From Blasia pusilla (lineage: Eukaryota > Marchantiophyta > Marchantiopsida > Blasiales), in assembly GCA_050084515.1 (NCBI GenBank), contig CM114273.1, positions 6,200,001 through 6,264,000 of the forward strand: a stretch of 64,000 bases of DNA, in the 5' to 3' direction. The number at the start of each line of letters is the position of its first letter. Position 1 is the stretch's first letter. The notes under the pieces were generated by a model. The model did no database searches and was not told the DNA's origin. It saw only the letters and a list, made by a program, of their open reading frames with translations. The position numbers and the translations under genes are program-made. Positions 32,538 to 44,970 of the stretch are shown here, piece by piece.

Positions 32538-33639
32538 GTGTTTTGGGTAGTGATCGAGTAATCAAATTATGGCACTTTGTATTCTATTATTTAAGCGCGG
32601 TATTTTACACATAGACGCCATATTTCCATGGCAAAATGCGATTTTGACATTCACTTCACGTTGGGTTGTTCCAACTGAAAATTATATGCTTTGCAATTTT
32701 AAGCAATCGCCCAAATCTATCTCAAAAACTCCCCACATTTTCTCAAGTTTTATTCAAGCATATATCTTGCCTCTCTAATTTCTTCTATAAAAGGCCACAC
32801 ATTTTTTCCACCTTCACTTTATGTTCTAGCTCTTATATATCTAGAGTTTTTTTCATTGAGTACATTGGATTCCCAGATTTTGATGTTAGAGAGGAAATTT
32901 ACCATTATAGTGGACAGGCTACAGAGTTACATTCACACGTAAGCCCATACAAAATAGTTCAATTGCTTACAATACCAACATTCTAGTAAAGACAAGGATC
33001 CATAAGTTAGTTTCCAATCTTTTACATCCATCTTGAGTTTACAAAGTTCATATCATTTCATTTGTTTCTTACCTCAAACTGTTATAAAATGCAAGACGAT
33101 TATCATCTCCCATCTACTTCCAGTAAGTGCACGTATTCCAGATCATGACTACCCGTTTCACTCCTCAAAAATCTACTTTTAGGAAAGGCAAGAGCATCTC
33201 GAGGATGCAAGCATCACCAATGTTCAAGCGCACCCAAGAGAGGCACACAAAAGGACCCTCTTTGAGGCTTGGCCAAGAACAACTCTTCAACTTGCAGAAG
33301 GACTCTTCATGTGCAAATCATCACTCTCAAATATTTGAAGACCCTCTAGTTGCATAGAGATCACCTATGAAAGAGACTCATCATTTTAGTAGTACTACTG
33401 ATGGAGAGTGTGCTTACTGAGCGAGCTTCCTCTCCAATCTAGCTGATGCAACATGTCCTTTGAAGATGACAATAAATACTATCCAACTCTTGTCTTCTCC
33501 ATGCAAAAGACTTGGAATTGCTACACGCAGGTTCCTTTGGATACACACATTACAACAAGGGAATGAAATCCTATTCAATAAAAAAAGAGGCCTTTGAGAT
33601 ACTATAGAGACCACTTTCACTTACTTGTTCCAAGATCCA
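32538..33639. other. no gene recognised
   Basis: AT-rich sequence with short frames only. It may include the 5' part of the copia element whose reverse transcriptase begins near 33640, but I cannot recognise Gag, protease or integrase in it. Confidence 0.45.
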
Positions 33640-33825
33640 AAAGTAGACACTTTCGGGCCCAATATTTGTAAGGTTGATACATACAAGCCGGACAATACAT
33701 TGGATAAATTCAAAGCAAGGTTGGTTGCACAAGGATATTCACAAATCAAAGGTTTTGATAACTATGAGAATTTTGCTCCTACTATAAGGATGACAACTAT
33801 TCAAATTTTTCTAGCGATGGAAGGA
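33640..33825 (+). pseudogene. Ty1/copia reverse transcriptase, 5' part
   Basis: Start of a copia reverse transcriptase: LDKFKARLVAQGYSQ, FAPTIRMTTIQIFLAMEG. It breaks off at GATGGAAGGA (33816-33825), the target duplication of the inserted Mutator-like element, and resumes at 45638 with the same ten bases followed by ..[18 protein letters not shown]. The two halves form one continuous reading frame once the insertion and one TSD copy are discounted. Confidence 0.85.
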
Positions 33826-34033
33826 GGTGCGGTTAGAGGAGAGGAAGAGAGGAGAGAGGAGAGAGGAAGAGAGGAGAGAAGAGAGAGGAAACTACCTTCA
33901 ACCCAAAGAGATACTTTTTTTTGAAGAGAGTTTCCGTTGGGTTGAAGAGAGGAAACTTTTTGTGTGATTTTTTTGCACTTTTCTTCTCAATTCTTAAGCA
34001 CTCCCACATATTTTTTTCCTCTTCCACATTTTA

Positions 34034-34060
34034 GCAACCCATGTGAGTCCGACAAGTTGC
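34034..34060. repeat. palindromic repeat, MULE family, left terminal copy
   Basis: GCAACCCATGTGA..GTTGC form of the palindrome described for 40650-41099; it lies just inside the left end of the element. Confidence 0.6.
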
Positions 34061-34236
34061 AATTTGCACAAAATTTATAAAACTGAAAATTCAGTGGAAT
34101 CATAAGTAAGGAACCAATCACTTTTTCCATCCAAGGTCTGGAAAAATCTATCATTTGCCTTGGGCTGAACAGAGTTCAAGCTCAAAGTGAAGGTTTTGGA
34201 AAATGAAAGTACAATCTAAAACCTCATTTTGCATCC

Positions 34237-37200
34237 TCAAAGTGGTTTGTTTAGAATACTTTGTCCTTCTTTGAGGGAGAGAATTGGTTGGTGGATTCCT
34301 ACTCCTACCTCCGACTCTCCTAAAACTACAAGCAACACATAGTACATGTGCTTACAAGGGAAATACCTTTTGCCACTTGTCTCCCTTTGGACAAAGTCAT
34401 CACATAAACATGTGGGAAAGCAACAGATGTGCACCACATATATCCTGTGACACTTGAATTTATAGTGTTGTTCTTGACCCAATACATCCTTCCTATTCCA
34501 TTGCCATTGTGGACATCTTTTGTGGCGATGATCTCCATTTTTGCCTCTCAAGCTGATGCAATTCGCTTTGCTCTCTCCACGGTTGGCCTACACATTCTGT
34601 TTCTCTTCATCCCATTTCTACACTCAAACAGAAATAGTGGATTGAGATTATACACCTTCTCCAGGTACATGTTGACATCAATCTTGGGTTGAATACGAAA
34701 TGCGAAGGTCCCTGTAATGCGAACATACTCTAAACTTCCTCTGTCTACGAGTCTCAAACCGACACTGGTAAGATTGTCCACTTCGTCTTGAGGGCAATTC
34801 GTACCCACGGCGATGGGCCAAATCGTGGGGTATTCCCGGAGCTCTCATGGTTTGCCGGATAAGACTTATGTAAGCGCAAGATTTATTTGGGCAAAAGAAG
34901 TACTTCAATTGATCCCTGGTCCTCGTGAAACAATCAAAGGTTTTGAGTCCCCAAAATCCAGGCAGTGGTCGTCCAGTCCTTGTACAGTTCTTATTTAGGA
35001 GAGTGCCGCATGCTCTCCTAATGCCATTTGATCCTGCCGTGCAAGTGGGTCCACGTCGAGGGTTGCTCCGAGATATATGCCAACGTTTCAGGGTTGCAAT
35101 CCACCTCCATGACCGCAATCCCATATTTTTGAACCACCCCAGCAACCGAATGTTGCAAACTTCTAGCAACGGAGGGCTTTTGAAATAAAAAATTCATTAA
35201 TTTTGGAGAAGTTATTCCATAACGGATTTGGGAGCAATGCGGGATCCTCGAATACCTGGGCGTAATTTCCTCATCCAAATCAATCACCCGATTTATTCCT
35301 TAATGCTATCTCTTCGCCTGCTTGAAGTCAAGATACTTATCTGGTCTCCACGAGTCTCGCTCGGACTGCTCTACCACCATCTGTATGGGATGTCTTGAAA
35401 CGCGCCCACGAATATCCCCACCAATGTGTACGTCTTGTTTGACAGGAGTTCTTGCTACGCATCGGTTGAAGGCTTCCACATAGAGTTTCTCATCACCCGA
35501 TCTCACAACCGCCCTGACATAGAGCTCGTAGATCAAAGGCCCTCTTCCTTTTGTTATGCCTTTTGTGAGGAAGATATGGGATGTTGTAGACTGTAGCATT
35601 GCTCTTGCGTCGTCTTGCCTCGTCTTGTTGGTATGCCTCCACAAGTGAAATTCTTTGGCATGCTTGTGATGACCTCCAGGAGGAATGAACACTTTCTACT
35701 CCACTTATGTTGGGGCAAAGGGCATTTTCATGAATGTTCAATTCCCCACAACCCCAATGTGAGAAGAGAACAAAAATAGCTCAAGTCAAAGAAATAAGGT
35801 ACTGTTGGAACCAGCACAACAGTTGCAAGGCCAAGGCATCCCATGAACGACTGCCGGTTCCCGACGTGTTGCAATACCCATGAATCACCTAGTGCAACCC
35901 GTCCGATTCGACAGTTACAAGTAAATGTGGCCATGCGACTTGCAACCCTTCCTTTTCCGATCAAGGTTGCACACTCAGAAACTCGTCAACCCGTCCTTTT
36001 CCGATTGGTTGCACTCTCAGGCAACCCGTCAACCCGTCCGATTCTGACGGGTTGCAAGTAAATTTGGCCATACGACTTGCAACCCATCGGTTTCCGACTG
36101 GTTGTACACTTAGAAACCCCCGTCGAAGGCGACGGGTTGAACACTCGAGCAACCCGTCGATCCAACAAGTTGCTTGGTTTCTTGGTTTGAAATCCCTATA
36201 GTGCCCACGCTTCTCAACTTTAGTCGCAACTCTTCAAAAAATTTCGACGAGACAAATTAGTGAACTCACCTCCCGCATGAAGTTTCCCCATTGTCTCATT
36301 TGTACACTCCGCCAACTTAGCCAACAACATAACTCTTTGTACTTCCCCTCAATCGCATGCTTCCTCCACCACCCATGAATTTATTCTCGGCATTCCATGG
36401 CCTGTTTCAAGGTTTTTCTTTCCTTGAGCGTTGGAGTAGAGTGACATGCTCCTGGCCCTCTTATTCTCCTTGATGCAAGATTTGGTGTACCGAGTCAGAT
36501 CATCATTGTAATGGAAAGCATCCGACCTTTCTCTCCGGTTGAACCTCCCCATCCCAAAACACTTCCCTGATAGCAATCCACCCAGGTTGTGCATTTTCCG
36601 CCATGAACCTATAAATTTCCGGAGGTGGCCGTTAGTTTTCCTTCACCACCTCCAATAAGAGTAACCAGCACATCTTCAAACTGCCATTGTCTTCTACTTT
36701 TACTTTATAGACAAATATAGTTTTGAGTCCCTTCTCCACATGGTCATAAACGTGAGCACCCATTTTCAACCATCCGTTCAACACTCTATAGCAAATATCA
36801 AAGCTTACCCAACTGCCGTAAAGATCTTCCCCTTCCCTCATTCGATCTATAAGATCGAGGCCACTCGACGGACCTATTGTTGACATTTTGAAGACATAGG
36901 CCCTGAATCCTTCACCTCCCTGGCCCATGAACTGCCATCTCTGAATGAATGGAAATCTGGAGTTGGCCTTGATTCTGGCAATGGCATCCATTTCAGGCCG
37001 TCTTTCCATCCACTACCCATATTTGACGCAAAAAATTTCGAGAGCATTCAGGATCAGCAAGAAATGCGAGATTTTCCGAGAGTTGTTTCTCCTCAACTGC
37101 TGTGATCTCACCCTATCCATGGATTCCATGCAGTTGTTCACAATTTGTGATGCTGTTGTTAACTTGATCACTCTCAGCTTTGAACCCGGAGAGTTTCTGT

Positions 37201-38282
37201 AGACCTCGGCCACTTTCTTCGCCACATCCTCCTTGATGTGTCTTTGAATTGCATCAATCACAGGATGAGTGTGGGAGCCAACATGAACTGCCAACCTTGT
37301 GTACTCTGACGTGGACCCCAAGTTGTGGACAATAAAAAATATGTATGCAGACACGCCCAATCCGTAAAGGGGATGTCTCGACAATGAGGACATCGATGGC
37401 CTCCCGGCGGTATGGTAGCACCGACCTCATATGGAGTTTCTGCATTCTTGGGAGGAATTTGACGTATTGACCCGCCTCCCGTTGCGCTCTAGATACGGGC
37501 ATGTTGGACTTCTACACTCCAAGGCTCCAACGCATTGGCGCGGCGGATACAATCCAAGAACCATTTGGAATTGAAGCACTAGTCCGTTGAAGCTTGCACC
37601 ATCGATAACAATCAGACTTTTTGTCCATATCCTTCAAGCGCCCTCCATCTTTCTTTTGAGCAGAGCAAAGCAAGTGGAGGCAACTAAAAATGCAATTACC
37701 ATCGTGACGTGGGCGGAAGTGGTCGACAAGAATGTGCTTGAACATTTTCAAGGCTAGAGACGATAACAAACTATTTCCGATACTCGCACGAGGAATGAGT
37801 AGCGGACAGAGAGGGCCTGGTTGGTGTCCGATAGATCCACTGAGGTTGACAACATCGGGAATTTATTCAGGAAGTACAACATTATAATGAACATGTGAAG
37901 TTGGAGTTGATGCCGGATCTACTGAGCTAGGAGTTGCAAACATAGAGCTCGGTGCACTAGGAAATTCTCGACTGTCTACTTGGGAAACTGAGGAATTCAG
38001 AGGCAAGCCGTAAACTCTGTATTGACCATTTGCTAGAGGTAGGAGATTCCATACTTTACGGTCTGCAATCACTGGCTGGATTGTCTCACCTATTATGTCC
38101 TCCATATTGTCCACCCTAACATCCTTGGACACAAAGATGGTTCCAATTTGGAGAAGAAATCGAACTGAGAGAAAATTTTCATCCATTGGTATGAAAGACT
38201 CATGAGCTTGCGGTCGAATGATTTCTGATTGAGGAAGGGCCGCTAAATGAGTGCCACAAGTAAGCTTCACATAATTATCCAT
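34237..38282 (-). pseudogene. MULE transposase with SWIM zinc finger
   Basis: Decayed, probably intron-containing transposase read from 38282 (ATG) to about 34240. The first 139 codons (38282-37863) are open with no known domain. Pieces at 37393-37013 and 37009-36632 lead into the catalytic region: ..GLKTIFVYKVKVEDNGSLKMCW.. and, after a stop, IYRFMAENAQPGWIAIREVF (about 36540-36610), which resembles the MULE-superfamily core in which an acidic residue lies in FM(A)(D/E). At the C-terminus (34551-34237) is a SWIM finger, CLC...FPCKHMYYV (pattern C-x-C-x(n)-C-x-H), typical of MULE transposases. The 35.89-36.17 kb stretch with palindromes interrupts the coding and is probably an intron. KDZ-type elements also share parts of this core, but the SWIM finger and 10-bp TSD favour MULE. 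Confidence 0.6.
35893..36172. repeat. palindromic repeat cluster in transposase intron
   Basis: About six full or half copies of the GCAACCC..GGGTTGC palindrome. Two units share a longer context (AAGTAAATNTGGCCAT before GCGACTTGCAACCC or its variant), so part of the cluster is a roughly 120-bp tandem duplication. It lies between coding pieces of the transposase. Confidence 0.7.
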
Positions 38283-39410
38283 TCCCAGAAGATTCCACCA
38301 AGAGGAGACTGAGAATAAGAATAAGGATAAGAATGAGAATGAGAATGTTCAATTTATAGTGAATAGGGACTCATATTCTCTTGACAAAATTTGACTGAAA
38401 AGATGAAGTTTGGTAGGTGAGATTGTCTGACATGATGGATTCAATTTTGTTGCAACCTGTCCGAGTCCGATGGGTTGCAGAATTTGGGAATCAGAGACGT
38501 GGGTTACGAAGCACCCAGTTCCGTTTTTTGTTTCCGTGTCCCAATGCAACCGAAGCCGTCGGAGTCCGTTGGGTTGGTACCTTCATGCCGACCAATGGTC
38601 TTTTGACACGATTTTGCTAGTATCAAATACGAGACATCACTTGCATTTGCTAAGGTAACTAATCGCTGGGGACTGTTACGGGATTGTCTAACTTAGGGTA
38701 GATCTTGTGACCTGTCGGATTGCAAGAGGTTGCCTCGGAACTATCGCATGTCGCATTGTTACCCGAGGGATAGAAAAGAGTGCAACCTATCAAGAACCGA
38801 TGGGTTGCCTAGTGTGCAACCCGCCGGCCTCCGACAAGTGGCGCATAGTGCCTCGCCTTGTAACGCTTACATGAAGGAGCGTGCAACCCGTCGGCCTCCG
38901 ACGAGTGATTGCGATTTGGGTACCCGCCTTGTTATCCCAAGACGAGGAAAGGGTGAAACCCTCCCGGTCTCCGACGGGTTGCACGGTACCTCGCGTTCTT
39001 GCTCCAAGATACGGAGGCGCGCGCAACCTGCTGCACTCTCACAAGTTGCCAAGATAGCTTGGCTAGGATGGATGCCTCCAATCCGTTGGAGACCCTCGAG
39101 TTGGTGGTTTTCATGTCCACACCTCCATAACGGCACACGTTGCCATTGAATGACAATGCAACCCAACGGCTTGAAAAGTATAAATAGACTAGGTTTGCTC
39201 ATTTTTGGTTTTTCGTTTCGCGATCTCGATTGATCTTGGTGCAACCGCCGATCGATACCAAGGGCGCTATACACGGCGAACCATCACGAGACGATTCAAG
39301 CGACTCATCAAGGCAACTCATCCGAGCAACTCATCAAGGCGACTCATTGAGGTGACTCTTCGCATACGTAAAGTAATTTTGTTGTCGAGGAGGAGGCATT
39401 TTCAAGAACA
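38283..39410. promoter_or_regulatory. bidirectional promoter region of the MULE
   Basis: Intergenic region between the divergent transposase (ATG at 38282, minus) and the second gene (ATG at 39411, plus). A TATA-like CTATAAATTG on the minus strand (38352-38358) lies about 70 bp before the transposase ATG. TATAAATA on the plus strand (39179-39186) lies about 230 bp before the plus-strand ATG. An AAT/GAG-type simple repeat (38310-38349) follows the minus-strand TATA. Between them (38452-39170) sit about eight copies of the palindromic repeat. Confidence 0.5.
38452..39170. repeat. palindromic repeat cluster in promoter region
   Basis: Copies at about 38452-38479, 38548-38577, 38706-38735, 38786-38808, 38817-38845, 38882-38910, 38960-38987 and 39022-39052, with a half copy at 39157. 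All are variants of GCAACCCGTCGGA paired with TCCGACGGGTTGC. Confidence 0.7.
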
Positions 39411-40649
39411 ATGACGAGGAAAACATCTCAAGCAAGCAAGGGTGGGAGCTTTACTCCCAAGTCCAGGACTCTGCGTCACCATCTCCAGTGGCCTTGTTCG
39501 CCAATGAGATAAGGGAGCAAGAGATCCAGAGCTAAAGGGAAGCGGAGATGCACACGCAAGAGCTTCTTGCAAAACGTGTTAAGGAGGCGCTTGAAAAACT
39601 GAACGCAGAGGCTGAGGTATCACAGGCCTTGAAGAAAAGGATCGCCGAGGAGAAGCGTGAAAAGAAGTGTCTGGACGCATCGGTGAGGAGAGCAAAATTG
39701 GCAAAAGCTCAAAGGGAAAAAGCGATTGCCATTGAAGAAAGCCCGGCCCGTCCAACCGTAAGTGTCGAGATGTAGGAAATGTCCCTGATGAAGTCCGGGG
39801 ACACAATCAATATAAAACTGGTTGAGGAAATGGCCAAAGTTCAAGTGACGGACGATGAGGTCATGAGGACTGCCAGCGTGGAGATGGTGGACATCTCTGA
39901 TGAAGCAGGAGAGCGATCATCCTCGTCTCTTAGCCCGGCGGAAGAAATTGACCTCTATTGGATCGACGAGTTTCCAGTGGACTTGCCAGCTGTTGTCTCA
40001 GAGCAGTTGGCGGGCCAAGACACCAACCCAATCTTCGAGCAAGTAAGATACGATTTTTGTTCTTTGAGTTATGTGAAGGCCCATGTTGCAATTCATTGGC
40101 AATTTAGTGTAGTTTATTGACCTTGTCCCTGTTGTGACAAGTTGTAAAGCAGATGGCATTGATGGAGGGCCAGAACGCCCCGAGAATTCCACTTTGCCGA
40201 TTGCGGACAATGGAGTAGGTCCGAAAAATTTAGTTTGACGAGGATATTGCAAAGCTGAAACAATCGGCAATGATAGCATCCTACGTCAACAGCTTCCCTC
40301 CGTTCTATCTTCAGCCTTACGATGAGCATGGAAACCGAGCGCTGGTGACGGAGGAGGACTTGGAAGCGCTTGACACATTCTAGAGGATGAGAGATCAGGA
40401 ATTCAGAAGAGCGATTGAGGGGACGGAATTCAGCTGGATGCGGAACCTCTATTTCTTCATCTCGGGGATGGAAACCACAAGGTGTTCATGGCATGGACCT
40501 AGTTTGCAAAGGAGTGCCAAAACTCATTGGAGGCGCATTTCTGCGTGAACGCAGTCGTGCTACATCCATACCCTCATCACATGGCGACTGTGGAAATGGC
40601 CATGCATGCCATAAACACATAAGTTTCCTCTCCCTTTATTTTGATTGTT

Positions 40650-41099
40650 GCAAACCGTCGGACTCCGACGAGTAGTTTAACTAGTGCTAAAAACATCGGA
40701 TGCCTTAAAGCAACTTGTCAAAGTCCAACGAGTTGCTTGACGGGTCGCTGTTTTTAGGATGTTGTTGGCCGAAAGCAACTCGTTGGACTCGACGGGTTGC
40801 ATTCACCGCACGGGTAGGTGATCGGAGTAGGGGAGCTTGATTTTTGGCGTCAAATTGCAGCTTTACTTGAAATTGCGCAACTGCCGAACTCCGACGGGTT
40901 GATATGTTCCCTTTTCCATGGAGACCACTCTCTAAATACAAATTATCGACAACTTGTCAGAGTCCGATGGGTTGTAACCAGGTAATCACAAATTTGAATG
41001 CAATCCGTCGGACTCTGATGGGTTGCAATATTTAGCTCGTAGCTACCATTCCGATCATGAGGTGTGGTGACCAGTCGGAGTCCGACGGGTTGTAAGAAC
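40650..41099. repeat. palindromic repeat cluster (best examples)
   Basis: Seven copies in 450 bp, for example 41001-41027 and 40949-40976. Consensus is an imperfect 26-28 bp palindrome: GCAACCCGTCGGA, one or two bases, TCCGACGGGTTGC. It lies between putative exons of the plus-strand gene. Copies occur on both arms with independent substitutions, some compensated. Confidence 0.8.
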
Positions 41100-41282
41100 C
41101 CATGTAGATTGCAAAAATTGTATATTGTGTTTGGATGTGCAAGATTGTATCCGAGGGGAATGTCACCCACCATTGGATCCAAGATTGCGATCGGGTGAAG
41201 AAAGTGCTAATGACGCACCCGGCTGCCCAGTACAGGGGTTCTTGGCAACGCCTTGTAAATGAGATGCTGGCAAAGAGGGCTC

Positions 41283-41301
41283 AAATAAAAAAAAAAAACT
41301 T
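41283..41301 (+). repeat. poly-A slip tract within an exon
   Basis: A run of A inside the KKK-coding part of the plus-strand gene (..RAQIKKKNLGK..); a likely frameshift hot spot. Confidence 0.5.
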
Positions 41302-43255
41302 GGGCAAATACATTTATTTCCCAAGATGCAACCGTGACAATCCTTTGCAGGTGAAAGATACAGGCCGCCAAGAAGAGCACTTCATTGGAGCTAGAGCGGA
41401 GGGAGAACCTATCTGTGTCTGAGCGTGCTAAGTTCATCCAAGCTGCAGTATTTGCAGCTACGAAGTACACTGCAAGCAAGATGTAGTGCTACATTTCCAT
41501 TCTCAACCCCAAAATTGGCCCCGATTTCTATAAGGAGCTGAAGGCGATAATCAAGCGCCAGCGGAAGAGAGATGAAGATCTGCATGGTCGGATTGGGGAG
41601 AAAGTGTCTCTCGACCGCGTCCATAGATTTGCCTTGTCTGGAATTTCCGAATTTAGGAGAATCCGATTGATGAAAATTAGTCTCGAGGGCACAGAGGCCC
41701 AAAAGAGGGCGGCACACCAGCCTCCGGGTGTCAATGATCTAGTGATCTTCCACTGACTCCGTGAATGGTCATTCTGAGACGCGTTACGGCTTCTCGGAAA
41801 GTCCATGCTCGTGGGTCTCCAAGCGGAGGTGAAAACAATAGAGCCAGTTCTGGAGGCAGCAAACCTCGAGAGTGCTGGAGATTTTGAACTTTGGTTGGAT
41901 GACATCCAAGACAAGCCCACAAAAAACCCAGGCTTCAGGATGATGTTCAAGGATCACATCCTCCCTCAGGAAGACCTTAATAAAGAAGTAGAGGCGAAGA
42001 AAAGGGATTTCGCAAAGAAAAAGTGAGATCTTCAAGAGCAAGCGGGCGATGCATCTCAACTAAGAGCTGCCCAACGCATGGTGTTCAGGTACCTTATCCA
42101 TTGTAAGAATGCAGGTACGTAGCAAAAAATACCTAAAGCCTGCAAATTGTAGGCTTCTCCGCCTGATGGAGAGACATTTTCCATGTACGACATGGAGATG
42201 GCTCAAAGCATGTCCGATTGGGAGGTGGAGAATTGCCCCATCTGGCTGGACTTCAACGACCTTAAGGACATCACCAATAACAATCTTCGACGGGTGTATG
42301 ATGCAGAGGCCACAGGTAGGGACAACATCCCAAATTTCATGTAGCCTGAAGACTTTTTCGAAGGAGATGTGGAGGAGCAAGCCCTCGAGACAGCGGAGTT
42401 GGTGTCCAAGGTCGTCACCGCCAAGGACAAATCTACAGCGTGTCTCAAAGCCAAGGTGAGGGGATCGAAGAATTTTGAGGCCGAGTCTTCCAAAAAAGAG
42501 GTTGAGAATTCAAGGCGAGATGCGGAATCGTCTGGGCGAGTGGGGAGAGAGGGTCGGACCAGGTCCTCCGCCAAAAAACTCCACCGAGTCGAGGTAATAG
42601 AGACCCCAACAAGCTGACCGCAGACTCGAGAGAAGCGGAAGTGAGAGGCGCCAGGTTTGTCCTAGGGAGCAGACTAGGATGTGGAATACACTCCATTATC
42701 CTTGGGAAGACATAGAGAAACAACGACCCGGATAAGCGTCATCATTCACTGTACGAATCTTCTGGATGAGCTGCAAAGTTTCAGTTCCCAAGCATCGACA
42801 CCCGCCATCGACAAATTGACAACGCTGGGACGTCAACACCTACCATCGACAGATTGACAACGTTGGGACGGAAGCTTCAACGAAACGGGCATGGTCCTTG
42901 ATAGTCCATGGGGAGGTCGAGGAGGTGGCGGTGGATCTCCTCATCGCTGATTTGCCCTCTGGGTTGCACTTGTGGGACGAGAATCGGTCTGACAATGTCC
43001 CTGACTGGAATGTCCCTCTTTCTTATGACCAGATCGCGCTCCTATTTTCCTTTGCAGATGCTTATCTTAGTGACAGGGGTTGTTTCTTGGTCTTGACTTG
43101 AGGGAGCGAGGACAAGCTCTTCAACCTACGCGTCAAGAGGTCGTTGAAGTGGAGGACGGTGCAATCGTGGGTCATAAAGAACAAGTACCCACTCCAATCA
43201 GCGACGAGTCAAATCCGGGTAAGGCCTCTAAATCCATATACAAATCTGTCTTGCT

Positions 43256-43401
43256 CGACGGGTTGCATCTCATGCAACCCATCGATCGCCTGAGCCGAGA
43301 CTTTGGTGGTGCAATCCGTATGAAAGCGATGGGTTGCAAATTTACCGCAAGTCTCCATTGGATGAATGCAACCCGTTGGAACAGGACGGGTTGCAAGTGC
43401 T
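43256..43401. repeat. palindromic repeat copies
   Basis: Three variants (CGACGGGTTGCAT / ATGCAACCC; GATGGGTTGC; GCAACCCGTTGGA..GGACGGGTTGC) directly after the putative splice donor CGG|GTAAGG near 43218. Confidence 0.65.
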
Positions 43402-43834
43402 TATTTACATGCAAAATGGTCCCCCTTACTTGGAGGAAGGGAAAAGTCGCCAGCGTTGATGCAAACACTCATCGAGCTCGACAAGGCCGGGTGACTTGGT
43501 GTTCGACTTAGTGGGCCTTTCAGAGCGAGTATCGAGGCACTGGTAGAGTGGCAGAACATTGTCCCGCCTTGAGGGAAGGCAAAGAAATGTTTGACCTCTC
43601 CGCAAAGAGGAAAATGCAGAGACACGACAAAGCTAGTTGGGTTGCACAACTCTCCTCCGGCCGAGAGCTCCCGGTCAGACCCACCATTGGTAGTGACACC
43701 ATCGTCACTTCTCACGATTCCAAAATCATGAGGGCAAGGCCGATAAGCACTGTGGAAGAGCTCTCGATGATGACCAATGAGTTCAAAGAACTCAAGGACC
43801 CAACTTGACAAAGCAGCGTTTGGAGTAGGGATTT

Positions 43835-44282
43835 ATTTGATGAGGAGGCATAAGAATTCATAGAATAGATCAAATGTACAAAACTGAGCTTCCTTCGGAT
43901 GTAATAAAGGAGAAGATTTTTTCAATGATGATGGTGTTTGTAAAAGTTTGTTGAATATCTTTTTGGTCTTTGTAATGTGATCGCTCTATGTATTCCGACA
44001 ATTTATTTTGCAACCCGTTAGATTCCCCACGGGTTGCAAATTTTCACTTTTTGACCATCGCACCTTTTTTAACCACTTTCGTGCAACGTGTCGGATTTTG
44101 ACAACTCTTTTGGTCGCATGAGTGATCGGACTCTTTCCCTGTTAGTCCAACTTTAGAGGCATTCTAGCGGGCTTCTTCACTTTGGCTCCTTCCCCTAGTA
44201 TCGTCAAACAAGGTGTAGGCTTCTTCTCTTCTCTAAGACGTGTTGGATTCCTACTACTTGTCAGATTGCCATGATGGTGTTT
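43835..44282 (+). repeat. direct duplication, copy 1
   Basis: About 445 bp that recurs at 44526-44970 with substitutions and small indels (shared blocks AGATCAAATGTAC, GTTTGTAAAAGTTTGTTGAA, ACTCTTTCCCTGT, CCCCTAGTAT). It contains a palindrome copy at 44010-44038 and a half copy at 44092. Confidence 0.8.
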
Positions 44283-44525
44283 CCAAGGACGGAGCAGATA
44301 TTGATACCGGATGGGTGTCATCTTGCAGAGCATACAAGATAAACTGCCAAGGAAGGAAATGGGACTCATATCAGGTTACATGGGACCGTTAGGGTGTACT
44401 TAAGGGGGGCCAAGGCTCTCAAATTTGCCAACATTTTTTATCCCCATCTACAATCGGCTAGAGGAGCCACTTGTGTCCTAGGACATACCTTTTATACAGG
44501 AACCTAGGAGAGTTAGGAGTAAATT

Positions 44526-44970
44526 TGTAGATTACGAGGCTGAAGAAATCATAGACTAGATCAAATGTACATTTCCGAGTTTCCTTCGGAAGTAATAAAG
44601 GACAAGATTTTTTCAAACGATAATGGTGTTTGTAAAAGTTTGTTGAATATTTTTTTTGGACTTGTCGATTTTATTCATCTAGCTACTTTGAATGTTTATT
44701 TTGCAACCCGTCTGATTTTGACGGGTTGCAACTTTTCACTTTTTGACCAGTGCAACTTTTTAACCATTTACAGGAAAGCTGTCAGATTTTGACAACTTGG
44801 GTGCTTGAGTGATCAAACTCTTTCCCTGTGAGACCAACTTCTGAGGTATTATGGCGGGCTTCTTCACTTTTGGCTCGTTCCCCTAGTATAGTCAAACCAG
44901 TCGCAGGCTTCTTTTTTTCTCTAAGACGTGCTGGATTCCTTCTACCTGTCGGATTGCCATTTTGGATTTC
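44526..44970 (+). repeat. direct duplication, copy 2
   Basis: Second copy of the 43835-44282 block, offset about 690 bp. It contains a near-perfect palindrome at 44703-44729. It is followed by a further palindrome pair at 45064-45120 close to the right end of the element. Confidence 0.8.

Larger units (their letters stand above)
39411..43808 (+). pseudogene. second gene of the MULE: coiled-coil protein, possibly with a methyltransferase-like block
   Basis: A decayed, multi-exon plus-strand gene of unknown function. A first piece starts at ATG 39411. After a frameshift, 39548-40040 encodes a Lys/Glu/Ala-rich coiled coil (..VKEALEKLNAEAEVSQALKK..) and an acidic tail (EEIDLYWIDEFPVDLP), ending at a good splice donor (CAA|GTAAGA). 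Likely exons continue at 40151 (after AAAGCAG; ..MIASYVNSFPPFYLQPYDEHGNR..) and 41144 (..VTHHWIQDCDRVKKVLMTHPAAQYRGSW..). At 42898-43220, VDLLIADLPSGLHLWDE, RSDNVPDWNVPLSYDQIALL and LSDRGCFLVLT resemble motif IV and the following strands of a SAM-dependent (adenine-type) methyltransferase, with DLPSG where DPP(Y/F) is usual. This is resemblance only. The last piece (43540-43808) has no recognised domain. The palindrome clusters fall between these pieces, probably in introns. Confidence 0.4.

Noticed and set aside
36349-36594. Open frame reading MHNLGGLLSGKCFGMG
   Set aside because: It is the wrong frame of the transposase core; the adjacent frame gives the conserved FMAENAQPGW block.
34237-38282. 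SWIM gene as a domesticated FAR1/FHY3-type host gene
   Set aside because: It is full of stops, lies between MULE duplications and is divergent from a second element gene; there is no sign of selection for a host role.
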